The notes below the pieces were generated by a model. It saw nothing but the letters and a program-made list of their open reading frames with translations. It had not been told where the DNA came from and made no database searches. Shown piece after piece: positions 9,528 through 20,157 of a DNA stretch of 64,000 nt. Source of the DNA: Bacillus aquiflavi (GTDB taxonomy: Bacteria > Bacillota > Bacilli > Bacillales > Cytobacillaceae); the NCBI RefSeq assembly GCF_019915265.1, contig NZ_CP082780.1, positions 2,480,001 through 2,544,000 on the forward strand, read 5' to 3'. The translations under genes were made by a program, and so were the position numbers. The number at the start of each line of letters is the position of its first letter. Position 1 is the stretch's first letter.

Positions 9528-10874
9528 TTAAGATTGAAGGGAAGCTTGAGGTGCATGAGCTTGAACTTTTCTAGGTTCAACTGCTTTTTCCGCTCTTTGT
9601 TCTTCAACAAGCTGCTCAATATTGAAAATCTTCATAAACAACTCTAACGATTCATCAGCATTAGGTTGTGCAGCCAGTTCTTTTACTTGTAGAATTGGAT
9701 CGCGTAACAGCTGATTAATGATACTTTTTGTATGTTTATTTAAAACTTTTCGTTCACGATCACTTAAGTTAGGAAGTTTTCGTTCGATACTTTTCATCGT
9801 TTCAGCTTGAATTGTTAACGCTTTCTCCCGGAGAGCGGAAATAACAGGAACAACACCGAGCATATTGAGCCATTGATTAAACTCAATCATTTCTCCTTCA
9901 ATCATTATCATAATTTTTTCTGCTGCTTTTCTACGTTCTGCTAAGTTTGCCTGTACAATTCCCTCTAAATCATCTATATCGTATAAAAATACGCTCTCCA
10001 TCTCGCTTAGCTGCGGATCTAAGTCACGAGGAACAGCGATATCTACCATAAAAAGCGGCTTTCCCTTTCGCGCTTTTCCTACGTTTAACATCATCTCTTT
10101 AGTAATAACAAAGTTTTTTGCTCCTGTTGAACTAATTAAAATGTCTGCATCTGCAAGTGCACATTGGAGCTCTTCAATAGATTTAGCTTCACCGGAAAAT
10201 CGTTTTGCTAAATCTTTCGCTTTCTCATAAGTTCTATTCATGACCGTTACTTTACTTGCACCATTTGCATGGAGGTTTTTAATTGCAAGCTCACCCATTT
10301 TTCCTGCACCTAGTATAAGGACGTGCTTGTTTTCGAGGGTTCCAAAAATTTTTTTTGCAAGTTCAACTGCTGCATAACTTACTGAAACAGCATTTGCACC
10401 AATTTCTGTTTCAGAATGAGCGCGTTTAGCAAGAGTAATTGCCTGCTTAAACAGTTGATTAAATAAAGTACCTGTTGTACCCTCTTTTTGTGCAAGCAAG
10501 AAGCTTGAGCGAACTTGTCCGATAATTTGCGTTTCCCCCAAAATCATTGAGTTTAAACCGCTTACAACCTTAAATAAATGTTCAATCGCACCATCTTGCT
10601 CATAAATAAACAAATAAGGAGAAAAATCTTCTTGGTCAAGTTCAAACCATTCTGACAGAAACTGCTTTATATAATAACGACCTGTGTGAAGTTGATCGAC
10701 GACAGCATAAATCTCTGTCCGATTACAAGTTGACAGAATGACATTTTCAAGGATGCTTTTTTTATCTTTCAATGTTCTCATCGCATCCGCTAATTCTGTT
10801 TCGTTAAACGTTAATCGTTCACGAATTTCAACAGGGGCAGTTTTGTAATTTAGGCCTACGACAAGAATATGCAT
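9528..10874 (-). CDS. hemA: glutamyl-tRNA reductase
   Basis: Reduces Glu-tRNA to glutamate-1-semialdehyde, the committed step of heme synthesis. 448 aa from the chosen ATG at 10874 ([19 protein letters not shown]), which has a GGGGTGA site 8 nt upstream. A longer frame to 11054 exists but its extra N-terminus is AT-rich and unlike the family. The catalytic cysteine is in [13 protein letters not shown] and the NADPH fold in [17 protein letters not shown]. First gene of hemAXCDBL. A -10-like TATAAT lies upstream at 10920-10915. Confidence 0.97.
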   Translation of the reverse strand: MHILVVGLNYKTAPVEIRERLTFNETELADAMRTLKDKKSILENVILSTCNRTEIYAVVDQLHTGRYYIKQFLSEWFELDQEDFSPYLFIYEQDGAIEHLFKVVSGLNSMILGETQIIGQVRSSFLLAQKEGTTGTLFNQLFKQAITLAKRAHSETEIGANAVSVSYAAVELAKKIFGTLENKHVLILGAGKMGELAIKNLHANGASKVTVMNRTYEKAKDLAKRFSGEAKSIEELQCALADADILISSTGAKNFVITKEMMLNVGKARKGKPLFMVDIAVPRDLDPQLSEMESVFLYDIDDLEGIVQANLAERRKAAEKIMIMIEGEMIEFNQWLNMLGVVPVISALREKALTIQAETMKSIERKLPNLSDRERKVLNKHTKSIINQLLRDPILQVKELAAQPNADESLELFMKIFNIEQLVEEQRAEKAVEPRKVQAHAPQASLQS

Positions 10875-10914
10875 TTTCACATTCACCCCAATTAATAATA
10901 CATAATATATATCC

Positions 10915-10920
10915 ATTATA
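10915..10920 (-). promoter_or_regulatory. candidate -10 of the hemA promoter
   Basis: TATAAT on the minus strand about 40 nt upstream of the hemA ATG, in the sequence CATGCTATAATGG. No convincing -35 box is found at 16-18 nt. B. subtilis hemA is PerR-regulated, but I do not see a clear PerR palindrome here. Confidence 0.4.
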
Positions 10921-11080
10921 GCATGATAAATCGATACTTTTTTGAAAAAATGTGAACATAATCTGAAACATATGCTATCATAAATAAAGAAAATAACAAA
11001 TTTCGACAGACATAGCTCCTTCTTTACAGTATCAAAAAAGATTTTTGGATTCAAGTGAAGTAATTGGAAGTGGTGGTTTA

Positions 11081-11575
11081 ATGAAACAACAACGTTTTTT
11101 CTCAGGTTTTATTTTAGTAGGTTTTAGTATTTATTTATTTTTTCAAGAAGCAAATATTACAATATTTCCAAATTTTTTCGAGTGGCCTACACTATTAATT
11201 ATTGTTGGCATTTCCTTTTTAGGACAAGCTTTCTTAGCCCAAGATTATGAAGCCATTTTACCAGGAGTTATTTTATTTGGCTTTGGTTTGCACTTTCACG
11301 TTATAAACCAACTAAAACTATGGCCAGATCATATTGGAGTTTTTATCCTTATCATAGCTCTTGGATTTTTATTACGTTTCCAAAAAACTCGAACCGGTTT
11401 TTTTCAAGGAGCGCTTTTTCTCATTTTGGCCATTTTGCTCCTTTTTTATGACCAAATTTTTCAATGGCTTGGTATAACTGAAGTTGACAGTGCATTTGTA
11501 TGGAGAATACTACCAGCTATCTTACTCGTTCTCGGCTTTACCTTTTTCTTAATAAGAGACAAAAAAATAGGGTAA
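11081..11575 (+). CDS. ysxD: multi-pass membrane protein, YsxD-like
   Basis: 164 aa from ATG at 11081 ([16 protein letters not shown]). A TTG at 11045 would add 12 residues, but GGTGG just before the ATG fits better. Five or so hydrophobic segments alternate with short loops, for example [29 protein letters not shown] and [13 protein letters not shown], ending in a basic tail RDKKIG. Position next to hemA and length match B. subtilis YsxD, whose function I do not know. It is transcribed divergently from hemA. Confidence 0.75.
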   Translation: MKQQRFFSGFILVGFSIYLFFQEANITIFPNFFEWPTLLIIVGISFLGQAFLAQDYEAILPGVILFGFGLHFHVINQLKLWPDHIGVFILIIALGFLLRFQKTRTGFFQGALFLILAILLLFYDQIFQWLGITEVDSAFVWRILPAILLVLGFTFFLIRDKKIG

Positions 11576-11627
11576 CCTCTTTTCGAGACTACCCCCATCG
11601 GACTGTATATACTTATTTCAACAAAAT

Positions 11628-11725
11628 GTCGAAAAACTAATTAAAAACACTTGCAAGCCGGAAGTGAATAGGACGATCGTTCGTTCATGAACTTACAATG
11701 AAGGCCAAACGAGTGTTTTTCAAAA
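11628..11725 (-). repeat. dispersed TIR element, degraded copy 3 (reverse)
   Basis: On the minus strand the stretch contains TTCATTGTAAGTTCATGAACG, TCCTATTCACTTCC and GCTTGCAAGTGTTTTTAA. These match the middle of the copy at 23991 position by position with many substitutions. It lies in tandem with copy 2 in the same orientation. Nothing else is seen in 11576-11902. Confidence 0.6.
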
Positions 11726-11751
11726 ATATAGAGAATAAACGTCTTTTTAGG

Positions 11752-11878
11752 AGCTATTTGTTTAAAAATCTGTAAATTCCCCCAGACTGATTGAAAACGC
11801 TTGTCAGTCAAGGCGCGTAGCATGAAGCAGAAGCGAATTGACCAGACGTTCATAAGTTCGTTTTTCAACAGTCTGGCG
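11752..11878 (-). repeat. dispersed TIR element, copy 2 (reverse)
   Basis: Reverse-oriented copy with the internal palindrome well preserved: CAGACTGATTGAAAACGC (plus strand from 11783) and CGTTTTTCAACAGTCTG (to 11875), enclosing GCGCC and TATGAACG motifs shared with other copies. It sits between ysxD and the 3' end of the amino-acid transporter operon. Confidence 0.75.
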
Positions 11879-11902
11879 GGTAATCATTTTTACTTTAAAT
11901 AT

Positions 11903-12649
11903 TTACAAAACAGAATCTAAAAAGTCTTTTGTCCGCTGCTCTTTCGGATTTACAAATAGTTCATCAGGATGACCTACTTCAATGATACGGCCATCATGCA
12001 TATATACAGCCCAATCCGCCACCTCTCGTGCGAAACCCATTTCATGAGTAACAACAATCATTGTCATACCTTCATTCGCCAATTGCTTCATCGTTGCTAA
12101 TACTTCACCAACTAATTCGGGGTCTAATGCTGATGTCGGTTCATCAAATAACATAATAGCCGGCTTCATTGCTAATGCTCTTGCAATCGCAACACGTTGT
12201 TTTTGACCTCCTGAAAGTTTAGCTGGGTACACGTTCTCTTTATCAAGTAGTCCCACTTTCTTTAACAAACTTCTTGCTTCTTTTATCGCCTCATCTTTTT
12301 GATTTTTTTTAACATAAATCGGTGCCTCTACGATATTTTCAATTACCGTTTTATGAGGGAAAAGGTGGAAATGTTGAAACACCATTCCAACCTTAGATCT
12401 CACATTATTTAAATCATGAGTTCCCATTTCAATTTTTTCACCAGCAATAAAAATATTACCGTTATCTTTTAATTCAAGGAAATTTAAACAGCGGAGCAAC
12501 GTGCTTTTTCCTGAACCACTCGCACCTATTAAACAAACAACTTCACTTTCTTTTACTGTCAAATCAACATCTTTTAATACATGCAAATCTCCAAATGATT
12601 TATTTAATTTCTCTACTTTAATCATCATTGATTTATCCAAGTTAGTCAC
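11903..12649 (-). CDS. polar amino-acid ABC transporter, ATP-binding protein
   Basis: Energises import of a polar amino acid with the permease at 12642-13295 and the lipoprotein at 13416-14195. 248 aa with a complete nucleotide-binding domain: Walker [19 protein letters not shown], signature [16 protein letters not shown], Walker [17 protein letters not shown] and switch His in [14 protein letters not shown]. The AR(S/A)[22 protein letters not shown] pattern is that of the GlnQ/HisP subfamily. It overlaps the permease gene by 8 nt. This three-gene set interrupts the usual ysxD-ysxC neighbourhood. Confidence 0.95.
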   Translation of the reverse strand: MTNLDKSMMIKVEKLNKSFGDLHVLKDVDLTVKESEVVCLIGASGSGKSTLLRCLNFLELKDNGNIFIAGEKIEMGTHDLNNVRSKVGMVFQHFHLFPHKTVIENIVEAPIYVKKNQKDEAIKEARSLLKKVGLLDKENVYPAKLSGGQKQRVAIARALAMKPAIMLFDEPTSALDPELVGEVLATMKQLANEGMTMIVVTHEMGFAREVADWAVYMHDGRIIEVGHPDELFVNPKEQRTKDFLDSVL

Positions 12650-13295
12650 TAACCTCCATTCGTTTTTCTACTATCTTTACGATTGCTGAGAAAATAAAGA
12701 CGAGGATTAAATAATATATGGCTACTATTAATAGATAACTCATGTAATCGTATTCATTAGAACCGTAAGTTGTTGCAACATTAAACAGCTCGTACATTCC
12801 GATAAATGAGGCGAGTGATGAATCCTTTAAAGCGATGATAAATTGGTTACCAAGCGGTGGGATAGCTCGTTTAAAAGCTTGTGGTAAAATAATTCTTCTC
12901 ATCGTCAATCCTGCTGTCATTCCTAAAGAACGACCAGCTTCCATTTGCCCCTTATCAATGGATTGGATTGATCCTCTAAAAATTTCGGCGATATATGCAC
13001 CATTGTGAAAAGCAAGACCTAAAATAACGGCCCAAAATTGTGAGATGTTAATTGCTGTAAGTCCATAGAAAAAAACAAAAATTTGAACAATTAATGGGGT
13101 CCCTCTTATAATGAAAATATACAGATCCGCTAGCCATTCAAATAATTTTACCTTTGAAATTTTTAAAAAGGAAAAAAATAAACCAATAAAAATTGCAATC
13201 AACACAGATATGATTGTTAATTGGAAAGTGAGAACCATTCCCTTTAAAAACATGTCGTAGGTATTAATGAATTTTGTAAATAATTCCAAGAACAT
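12642..13295 (-). CDS. polar amino-acid ABC transporter, permease
   Basis: Membrane subunit of the same importer. 217 aa, typical for the HisM/GlnP type, with about five transmembrane helices. The family signature is [27 protein letters not shown], around residue 150, containing the coupling-helix EAA-like loop. The N-terminal [18 protein letters not shown] motif is also typical. Preceded by AAGGAGGAATG just before ATG 13295. Its 3' end overlaps the ATPase gene, so the two are coupled. Confidence 0.95.
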   Translation of the reverse strand: MFLELFTKFINTYDMFLKGMVLTFQLTIISVLIAIFIGLFFSFLKISKVKLFEWLADLYIFIIRGTPLIVQIFVFFYGLTAINISQFWAVILGLAFHNGAYIAEIFRGSIQSIDKGQMEAGRSLGMTAGLTMRRIILPQAFKRAIPPLGNQFIIALKDSSLASFIGMYELFNVATTYGSNEYDYMSYLLIVAIYYLILVFIFSAIVKIVEKRMEVSD

Positions 13296-13371
13296 TCCTC
13301 CTTAACTGTTAAACAATCTTGTTGTTTTAAGCTTATCCTGATAAACAGGGATATTTAGTATAGCCGTATTG

Positions 13372-13409
13372 AAAAAAATAGGCGAATGCATAAATAACAC
13401 ACATTCGCC
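13372..13409 (-). terminator. intra-operon terminator between binding protein and permease
   Basis: Stem GGCGAATG / CATTCGCC (13409-13402 and 13388-13381) followed on the minus strand by TATTTTTTT. It sits between the substrate-binding-protein gene and the permease gene. It probably makes expression polar, giving more binding protein than membrane components. Confidence 0.8.
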
Positions 13410-13415
13410 TCTTAC

Positions 13416-14195
13416 CTAGCTTCCAGGTTGAACCGTAATGTCCTCACCAAAATACTTAACACTAATTTCCTTTAATGTTCCATTTTTGCGTAGCGTTTCT
13501 AAAGCTTCATTAATTTTTTCAATGAGAACTTTATTATCCTTTGCAACTCCGATTCCTTGTTCACTTTGTTCAAGCATGTCTCTTCCCTCAATCTTCATAC
13601 CTGAACCAATCGCTTCTTTTCCAGTAATAAAATCAGTAATGACTGCATCATGTTTTCCTTTAGATAAAGCTTCAAGTGCGGTTACATCACTATCTAATAA
13701 AATAATATTATCAGTTACTCCCGAAAGAATATTGGCAAATGTGGAGCCCCTTGAAACAGCCACTTCTTTATCCTTTAAATCATCGAGGGTTTTGAATGGA
13801 TCATCAGGACGAACAAAAATTTGTGCTCCTGAGTAGTAATATGGGGTTGAAAAGTTCACTTCTTTGAGGCGTTCTTCAGTTATTGTATGACTTGCAATAG
13901 CTGCATCAAATCGACCTGACTTTACACCTTCTACAATACTCCCAAATTTAAATTTTTTCTGTACGGGCTCAAGCCCTAATTCTTTTGCAATTGCTTCACC
14001 AACTTCTATGTCAAAGCCGATCATTTTCCCATCTTTATCCATGTAACTAAACGGTTTAAATTCGCCTGAAGCTGAAAAAATAAATTTCTCTTTCTCAACA
14101 AGTTCATAACCATTGCTTGTTGTTACTTTTCCTCCACAGGCTGTAAGAACAATCATAAACACTAAAAACAGCAATCCCTTAAAACAATGCTTCAC
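13416..14195 (-). CDS. polar amino-acid ABC transporter, substrate-binding lipoprotein
   Basis: Captures the substrate outside the membrane. 259 aa. The N-terminal signal peptide ends in the lipobox LTACGG (Cys ~20), so the mature protein is lipid-anchored. The family-3 solute-binding fold is seen in FKPFSYMDKDGKMIGFDIEV, GRFDAAIASHTITEERLKEV and VNFSTPYYYSGAQIFV. The usual Thr/Arg substrate-contact pattern is kept only in part (ITEER), so the exact amino acid cannot be assigned. It is followed by a terminator that separates it from the permease. Confidence 0.93.
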   Translation of the reverse strand: MKHCFKGLLFLVFMIVLTACGGKVTTSNGYELVEKEKFIFSASGEFKPFSYMDKDGKMIGFDIEVGEAIAKELGLEPVQKKFKFGSIVEGVKSGRFDAAIASHTITEERLKEVNFSTPYYYSGAQIFVRPDDPFKTLDDLKDKEVAVSRGSTFANILSGVTDNIILLDSDVTALEALSKGKHDAVITDFITGKEAIGSGMKIEGRDMLEQSEQGIGVAKDNKVLIEKINEALETLRKNGTLKEISVKYFGEDITVQPGS

Positions 14196-14700
14196 CAGGC
14201 TACATCCCCCCTTCTATCTATTTATGAAAAACATATGTTTAACCTTAACATTCAAGAACAATATTCTCAAAATTCATATTTCGTGAAAAATCGCAATTTA
14301 TAAACCTATATTCTTCTCTCACTGCATCAACTCTAGTAAGCTGTTATTTACAACGATATGCATTTAAATAGTACATATTGCTAACAATAAAGGAATATTC
14401 TTATTTTTATGGTGAATATTATTTAAAAAGATGATCATTTTAAACGATATCGTTAAATATAGAAATGGATAAAATTTATTTTATTGAACCTAACTGGAAG
14501 TATCATTCTATGTATGATTAAAAAAATTAAAATAATTGGAATTTATGTACTTAAATATAGTTTTAAAGTTTAAGGATAAGCGCTTCTGTTGTTACATATA
14601 AATACAAAATCTGGTGGAATTAAAGACGAAGATAAAGTTCAAGCATCTTGTGTAAATGAGCGTGTAACATGAGAATATGACAGAAGATAATGAAACCTGC
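14196..14700. other. AT-rich intergenic region upstream of the amino-acid transporter
   Basis: I see no gene or RNA here. It must carry the promoter of the transporter operon reading left. Several TATAAT-like hexamers occur, but none has a convincing -35 partner. Confidence 0.5.
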
Positions 14701-14701
14701 A

Positions 14702-14756
14702 CTTAGTCTTTCAGGTATTTATTTCAAATATTGACTTTGTCTACATGCTCTGCATA
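14702..14756 (+). repeat. dispersed TIR element, remnant of the 3' end (copy 4)
   Basis: Only the right part is recognisable: a TTTCAAATATTGACTTTGTC tract followed by TACATGCT. This corresponds to the tail TTCAAATACTGACTTTGTC plus TACA of the copy ending at 35539. Confidence 0.5.
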
Positions 14757-14842
14757 GCATAAATAGCTATGTGCTATTTATATTAGATGGGTACGTCTAG
14801 TTCAAAGAAGCGCCCTTAGAGACAGATCATATGAACTCTTGG

Positions 14843-14884
14843 AAAAAACTTTGCCCCCCGCCAACATGATGGCGGGGGGCAAAA
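14843..14884 (-). terminator. rho-independent terminator of lonA-ysxC
   Basis: Very GC-rich stem TTTGCCCCCCGCC / GGCGGGGGGCAAA with a short loop, followed on the minus strand by GTTTTTT. Located just downstream of the ysxC stop codon. Confidence 0.93.
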
Positions 14885-14909
14885 CTTTACATCATCATTT
14901 ACGATGAAT

Positions 14910-15491
14910 TTACATGTATAACTCAAGTGCTGACCAAGTTCTTTCAGTTCCTTCTCCTGTTTCAGATGAAAATAATATTAAATGATCTTTTGCATCAAGT
15001 TGCAATGTCTGTCTTGTTATATTTAAATGTTTTTGCCATTTTCCTTTTGGAATTTTATCTGCTTTCGTTGCAATAACAATACAAGGAATTTGATAATGTT
15101 TTAAAAAATCATACATTAATATATCATCATCCGTAGGGGGATGGCGTAAATCAACAATTAAAATGACTGCTTTCAATTGTTTGCGTTCTGTTAAATACGT
15201 TTCAATCATTTTCCCCCAAGCCTCACGCTCTTTTTTTGACACTTTTGCAAATCCATATCCAGGAACATCAACAAAATATAGTTTTTCATTAATAAGGTAA
15301 AAGTTTAACGTTTGTGTTTTTCCAGGCTTCGATGAAGTCCTTGCTAAACTTTTCCTTTGGATCATTTTATTAATAAACGATGATTTGCCAACATTTGAGC
15401 GTCCTGCTAGAGCAAACTCAGGTAAGCTTTCTTGAGGATATTGTTCTGGTTTTACAGCACTAATGACAATTTCAGAGCTTGTTACTTTCAT
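14910..15491 (-). CDS. ysxC: YsxC/EngB-type ribosome biogenesis GTPase
   Basis: Essential small GTPase needed for late 50S subunit assembly (family knowledge). 193 aa. The G motifs are complete: G1 [10 protein letters not shown] near residue 30, G2 in [13 protein letters not shown]3 [10 protein letters not shown] and G4 [13 protein letters not shown]5 is represented by LFSSETGEG. Its ATG overlaps the lonA stop by 4 nt (ATGA), so it is translationally coupled to lonA. A strong terminator follows. Confidence 0.97.
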   Translation of the reverse strand: MKVTSSEIVISAVKPEQYPQESLPEFALAGRSNVGKSSFINKMIQRKSLARTSSKPGKTQTLNFYLINEKLYFVDVPGYGFAKVSKKEREAWGKMIETYLTERKQLKAVILIVDLRHPPTDDDILMYDFLKHYQIPCIVIATKADKIPKGKWQKHLNITRQTLQLDAKDHLILFSSETGEGTERTWSALELYM

Positions 15492-17812
15492 AATTCACCA
15501 CCTGTCAAGGCATGTTCGAGTACTTCATCGAGATGAGACACAGGAATAAATTTCAATTCATCCCGAACACTTTTAGGGATATCATCAATATCTTTTTCGT
15601 TATCTTTCGGTAAAATAATTTTTGTTAAACCAGCACGATGAGCACTTAATGATTTTTCCTTTAGACCGCCAATGGGCAAGACTCGACCTCTTAACGTTAT
15701 TTCTCCAGTCATCCCCACCTCTTTGCGTATTTTCCTCCCTGTTAATGCTGAAACTAATGCAGTTGCAATTGTAATACCAGCCGATGGTCCATCCTTTGGT
15801 ACAGCTCCTTCAGGAACGTGAATATGAATATCTAATTTTTCATGGAATTCGTCATCAATACCTAATTCTTTTGCTTTTGAACGCACAAAACTAAAAGCCG
15901 CCTGTGCCGATTCTTTCATTACGTCTCCAAGCTTTCCTGTCAACACAAGTTTCCCTTTACCAGGTGATAAAGAAACCTCAATTTGTAAAGTATCCCCACC
16001 TACAGTAGTATATGCAAGACCAGTCGCAACTCCGATTTGGTCTTCAAGTTCAGCTTGACCGTAGCGATATTTTGTTTTTCCTAAAATATCTTCTATATTT
16101 TTTTCTGTAATTATAACCCGTTTCTTTTCACCAGAAACGATAATTTTAGCTGTTTTTCGACAGATTGAAGCAAGCTGTCGCTCTAAGCTCCGGACACCTG
16201 CTTCCCGGGTGTAGTAGCGAATTATTTTTATAATTGCATCTTCACGAATTTGTAATTGTCCTTTAGATAAGCCATGTTGAGCAATTTGCTTCGGTAAAAG
16301 ATGGTCTTTTGCAATATAAAGCTTTTCAAGCTCTGTATATCCAGCAATCGTAATAATTTCCATCCGGTCACGGAGCGGATCTGGTATTGTAGCAAGATTA
16401 TTTGCCGTAGCAATGAACATAACTTTTGAAAGGTCATACGGCTCCTCAATAAAGTGATCACTAAAATTATGATTCTGTTCAGGATCTAACACTTCTAACA
16501 ATGCAGCTGAAGGATCACCACGAAAATCACTTGACATTTTATCAATTTCATCAAGAAGAAACACGGGATTAATTGTTCGGGCTTTTTTCATTCCTTGAAT
16601 AATTCTTCCTGGCATCGCTCCAACATATGTACGTCTATGTCCTCGAATTTCCGACTCATCACGAACTCCGCCAAGTGATATTCGAACAAAATTTCGATTT
16701 AATGACGAGGCAATTGATCGTGCCAAGCTTGTTTTTCCAACACCCGGCGGTCCAGCAAGACAAAGGATCGGTCCCTTTAATGAATTAGTTAGTTTTTGAA
16801 CAGCTAAATATTCTAGAACCCGCTCTTTTACTTTTTCCAACCCATAGTGATCTTTATTTAAAATTCGTTCTGCTTTTTGAATATTTAAATCATCTTCAGT
16901 CGCTTTCGTCCAAGGTAAAGAAATAAGCCAATCGATATAATTTCGAATAACAGCACTTTCCGCGGAACTAGATGGCACTTTTTCATAACGGCTTAACTCT
17001 TTCATTGCGGTATCTCTTACATGATCCGGCATCCCAGATTCAGCAATCTTTTCAGTCAGTTCGTCGATTTCACCGCCCTTACCTTCCTTATCACCGAGCT
17101 CTTTTTGAATTGCCTTCATTTGTTCCCGCAAATAATACTCCTTTTGCGTTCGTTCCATCGAACGTTTGACTCGCTGACCAATCTTCTTTTCAAGGTTTAA
17201 CACTTCTTTTTCGTTATGGATAATTTCAATTACTCGCTTAAGTCTTTCCTTAATATTAATTGTTTCAAGTATTTCTTGTTTTTCTTTTGGCTTCAACGGC
17301 AGATGAGACGCAATGATATCGGCCATTCTCCCCGGCTCTTCAATATCTGAAACAGTCGCATATGTTTCTGCTGAAATTTTTTTTGACAACTTTATGTATT
17401 GTTCAAAATAACTAAGAATTGTTTTCATTAATGCTTTAGTTTCTACATCTTTTTCTACATCGTCTTCATATAATTTTAAACTAACCTCATAGTAGTCCTC
17501 TTTATCATGAAAAGAAATGATTTCAGCTCTATTTAACCCTTCTACTAGAACACGAATCGTTCCGTTCGGCAGTTTTAACATCTGCTTTACACGCGTTAAC
17601 GTTCCCATCGTATATAGATCATCTTCTACAGGATTATCGACCGATGTATCCTTTTGAGTCGTTAAAAAAATGAAATGGTTATCTACCATTGCTTTTTCAA
17701 GTGCTTGTATTGATTTTTCCCGCCCTACGTCTAAATGCAATACCATCGTTGGATAAACAAGCAAGCCTCGAAGCGGCAGGAGGGGGACGATGATCTCTTT
17801 ACTATTCGTCAT
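15488..17812 (-). CDS. lonA: ATP-dependent protease Lon (LonA type)
   Basis: Soluble AAA+ protease that degrades misfolded and regulatory proteins. 774 aa, the B. subtilis length. In order: N-terminal LON substrate domain ([19 protein letters not shown]), coiled linker, AAA+ module with Walker [16 protein letters not shown] and Walker [11 protein letters not shown], then the protease domain. The catalytic serine is in [15 protein letters not shown] and the lysine in [18 protein letters not shown] at 17812 has a GGAGGTG site. The upstream 480 bp holds the lonB terminator and presumably the lonA promoter. Confidence 0.98.
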   Translation of the reverse strand: MTNSKEIIVPLLPLRGLLVYPTMVLHLDVGREKSIQALEKAMVDNHFIFLTTQKDTSVDNPVEDDLYTMGTLTRVKQMLKLPNGTIRVLVEGLNRAEIISFHDKEDYYEVSLKLYEDDVEKDVETKALMKTILSYFEQYIKLSKKISAETYATVSDIEEPGRMADIIASHLPLKPKEKQEILETINIKERLKRVIEIIHNEKEVLNLEKKIGQRVKRSMERTQKEYYLREQMKAIQKELGDKEGKGGEIDELTEKIAESGMPDHVRDTAMKELSRYEKVPSSSAESAVIRNYIDWLISLPWTKATEDDLNIQKAERILNKDHYGLEKVKERVLEYLAVQKLTNSLKGPILCLAGPPGVGKTSLARSIASSLNRNFVRISLGGVRDESEIRGHRRTYVGAMPGRIIQGMKKARTINPVFLLDEIDKMSSDFRGDPSAALLEVLDPEQNHNFSDHFIEEPYDLSKVMFIATANNLATIPDPLRDRMEIITIAGYTELEKLYIAKDHLLPKQIAQHGLSKGQLQIREDAIIKIIRYYTREAGVRSLERQLASICRKTAKIIVSGEKKRVIITEKNIEDILGKTKYRYGQAELEDQIGVATGLAYTTVGGDTLQIEVSLSPGKGKLVLTGKLGDVMKESAQAAFSFVRSKAKELGIDDEFHEKLDIHIHVPEGAVPKDGPSAGITIATALVSALTGRKIRKEVGMTGEITLRGRVLPIGGLKEKSLSAHRAGLTKIILPKDNEKDIDDIPKSVRDELKFIPVSHLDEVLEHALTGGEL

Positions 17813-18256
17813 GACTTTGCACCTCCAAATGCATCTTTTTTCAAAAAAATCAGGTCTAAAATAACATCTAAAAAACGGGACATGGAACCATTTTTATCGA
17901 CAGTTATTTTCCTAAACTTTTTGAATAATCTCCTTAAAATATAATCAATTCTTTGTACAATTCTATCTTATTTGCGAAATTGTGTCTATTAACATGAAGT
18001 ATTTGTAGTACTAATATATCTTCTTTCTTAAATAGTTGGTCTAGACAGCTCTTTTGATTTTCAGTTCATTTTTCCTTTTGACAATCTAAATCAAGAATAA
18101 AGCGAGTTGTTGTTCTTAATTTATATCCTTGGAATGACTGTGTATGAAACTAATCTCCCACGAATGAGTCTACTATCAAATTCCTTCAAATTATTTAACC
18201 TATCATTCAAATTGACATCAAATCGACATTCTTAATTTTTTTTAGTTCATACTTGA
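17813..18256. other. lonB-lonA intergenic region
   Basis: About 440 AT-rich bases without a gene. The lonA promoter must lie here. I found no tandem AGGTCAAA heptads that would indicate a CtsR operator, and no CIRCE palindrome. Confidence 0.5.
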
Positions 18257-18293
18257 TAAAAAGCTTCGATTTCAAGTTTGGAAACCGAAGCTA
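18257..18293 (-). terminator. terminator of lonB
   Basis: Minus-strand stem AGCTTCG / CGAAGCT (18292-18286 and 18268-18262) followed by TTTTTATC, immediately downstream of lonB. Confidence 0.75.
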
Positions 18294-18300
18294 ACTAAAA

Positions 18301-19971
18301 TTAAATATTTCCCTTTTTCGATAATTCTACAGAGGCTGTAGTAGCTTCATTTTGATGAAAATTGTTGTTAACAAATGCAATATTATATACTTCATTTAAA
18401 TAGTGGACAGGAATGACTTCAATTCCTTCTATTTCATTTAAAATTGCTTGCATATTTTCTTTTGGAATAATGACTTTTTTAGCACCTGCTTTTTGAGCCG
18501 CTTTTACCTTCGCATACACACCGCCAACTGGCTTCACATTCCCGTGAATACTTATTTCACCTGTCATAGCTACTTGATGATCAATTGGCAATTTATAAAT
18601 CGCCGAATAAATTCCCGTTGCCATTGCAATTCCTGCAGATGGACCATCAATTGGTATGCCCCCTGGAAAATTTACGTGAATATCATAGTCATCTGCTGGA
18701 ACATCCATTGACCTTAGTACAGTTATCACATTTTCAATCGAACCCTTCGCCATACTTTTCCGTCTAATTGATTTCCCTTGGTTACCGATACTTTCCTCCT
18801 CAACGATACCAGTTATATTAATTGTCCCATTATCTTTTGCAGGGATAACAGTCACCTCAATTTCTAACAAAGCACCAGTATTAGGACCATATACGGCTAG
18901 CCCATTTACTAGACCGATAGAAGCTCGATGACCAATTTTTCGTTCCATTCTTGGGGTCATTTGACTTGAATGGATAATCCACTCTATATCTTCGTCCTTA
19001 ATAAAATTACGATCCTTTGTAATGGCAAGACCAGCGGCTATTTGCACCATGTTTACTACTTCTCTTCCATTACGGGCATATGTAGCTAAAGTATTTACTC
19101 CGTTATCACTTATTAATAAGTTCACTTTTTCAGCAGCTTTTTTTGCGACCTTCATTATTTCATCAACAGTTAACTCGCGGAAAAATACCTCCATACAGCG
19201 CGAACGAATTGCTGGTGGTATTTCGTTTGGTGTTCTAGTTGTTGCACCGATTAACCGAAAATCTGCAGGCAGACCATTTTTAAAGATGTCATGAATATGA
19301 CTGGGAATTTGATTGTTTTCTTCATGATAATAAGCACTTTCAAGAAATACTTTTCGATCCTCCAACACTTTTAATAATTTATTCATTTGAATTGGATGTA
19401 ATTCACCAATCTCGTCTATAAATAACACTCCACCATGAGCATTTGTAACTGCTCCTTGTTTTGGCTGAGGAATTCCAGCTTGTCCCATTGCTCCTGCACC
19501 TTGATAAATCGGATCATGAACAGATCCAATTAACGGATCTGCAATTCCTCGCTCATCAAACCTTGCTGTCGTTGCATCTAATTCAATAAAAACCGAGGAT
19601 CGCTTAAAAGGCGATTTACTATTTCTTTTTGCTTCTTCTAACACAAGTCTTGCTGCCGCTGTTTTCCCGACTCCTGGAGGACCGTAAATTAGAACATGCT
19701 GCGGATTTGGTCCACATAACGCAGCTTTTAACGCCTTTATTCCATCCTCTTGACCAACAATATCTTTAAAGCTGGAAGGGCGCACCCTTTCGGATAATGG
19801 TTCAGTTAAAGAAATTGCTCTCATCTGTCGAAGCTGTTCCATTTCTTTTCGTGATTCACGATCAATTGAAACCTTTTGTGTCCGCTGATTTCGTAGTAAA
19901 TTCCAAAAATATAAGCCGATCACAATTCCGAAAAATAGCTGAACAATTAAGGCAATTCCCGTCCAACTCAT
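18301..19971 (-). CDS. lonB: membrane-anchored Lon-like protease LonB
   Basis: Sporulation-associated Lon paralogue of Bacillus, localised to the forespore membrane in B. subtilis (family knowledge). 556 aa. An N-terminal membrane anchor (GIALIVQLFFGIVIGLYFW) precedes an AAA+ domain with Walker [15 protein letters not shown] and Walker B GVLFIDEIGEL. The C-terminal protease domain has catalytic Ser in IDGPSAGIAMATG and Lys in GGVYAKVKAAQKAG. It lacks the LON N-terminal domain of LonA. The ATG is preceded by GCAGGAGGG. It lies upstream of lonA with its own terminator. Confidence 0.96.
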   Translation of the reverse strand: MSWTGIALIVQLFFGIVIGLYFWNLLRNQRTQKVSIDRESRKEMEQLRQMRAISLTEPLSERVRPSSFKDIVGQEDGIKALKAALCGPNPQHVLIYGPPGVGKTAAARLVLEEAKRNSKSPFKRSSVFIELDATTARFDERGIADPLIGSVHDPIYQGAGAMGQAGIPQPKQGAVTNAHGGVLFIDEIGELHPIQMNKLLKVLEDRKVFLESAYYHEENNQIPSHIHDIFKNGLPADFRLIGATTRTPNEIPPAIRSRCMEVFFRELTVDEIMKVAKKAAEKVNLLISDNGVNTLATYARNGREVVNMVQIAAGLAITKDRNFIKDEDIEWIIHSSQMTPRMERKIGHRASIGLVNGLAVYGPNTGALLEIEVTVIPAKDNGTINITGIVEEESIGNQGKSIRRKSMAKGSIENVITVLRSMDVPADDYDIHVNFPGGIPIDGPSAGIAMATGIYSAIYKLPIDHQVAMTGEISIHGNVKPVGGVYAKVKAAQKAGAKKVIIPKENMQAILNEIEGIEVIPVHYLNEVYNIAFVNNNFHQNEATTASVELSKKGNI

Positions 19972-20157
19972 TGTATTCCCTCCTGCGATATATATTTATG
20001 TTTATACTTGCTAGTATTTCCGTCACATTGTTGGAATAAACAATGAAATTTTATAGAGTAAAACTTCATGTAGTGGGACTTTTTTCCCCTCCTACTCATT
20101 GTTATTTGAATGGATCGAACTCCAGGCGTAATTAAAAATTTACCAAATTAGATAGGA

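Noticed and set aside
10875-11040. PerR box upstream of hemA
   Set aside because: AT-rich sequence around 10890-10915 has ATTAT repeats but no convincing TTATAATNATTATAA palindrome.
11641-11868. 75-codon minus-strand open frame
   Set aside because: Lies wholly within two tandem degraded copies of the dispersed element; no ribosome site and the same inner motifs occur in noncoding copies elsewhere.
17813-18300. CtsR or CIRCE operator upstream of lonA
   Set aside because: No tandem heptad repeat and no 9-bp inverted repeat of the CIRCE type could be found by eye.
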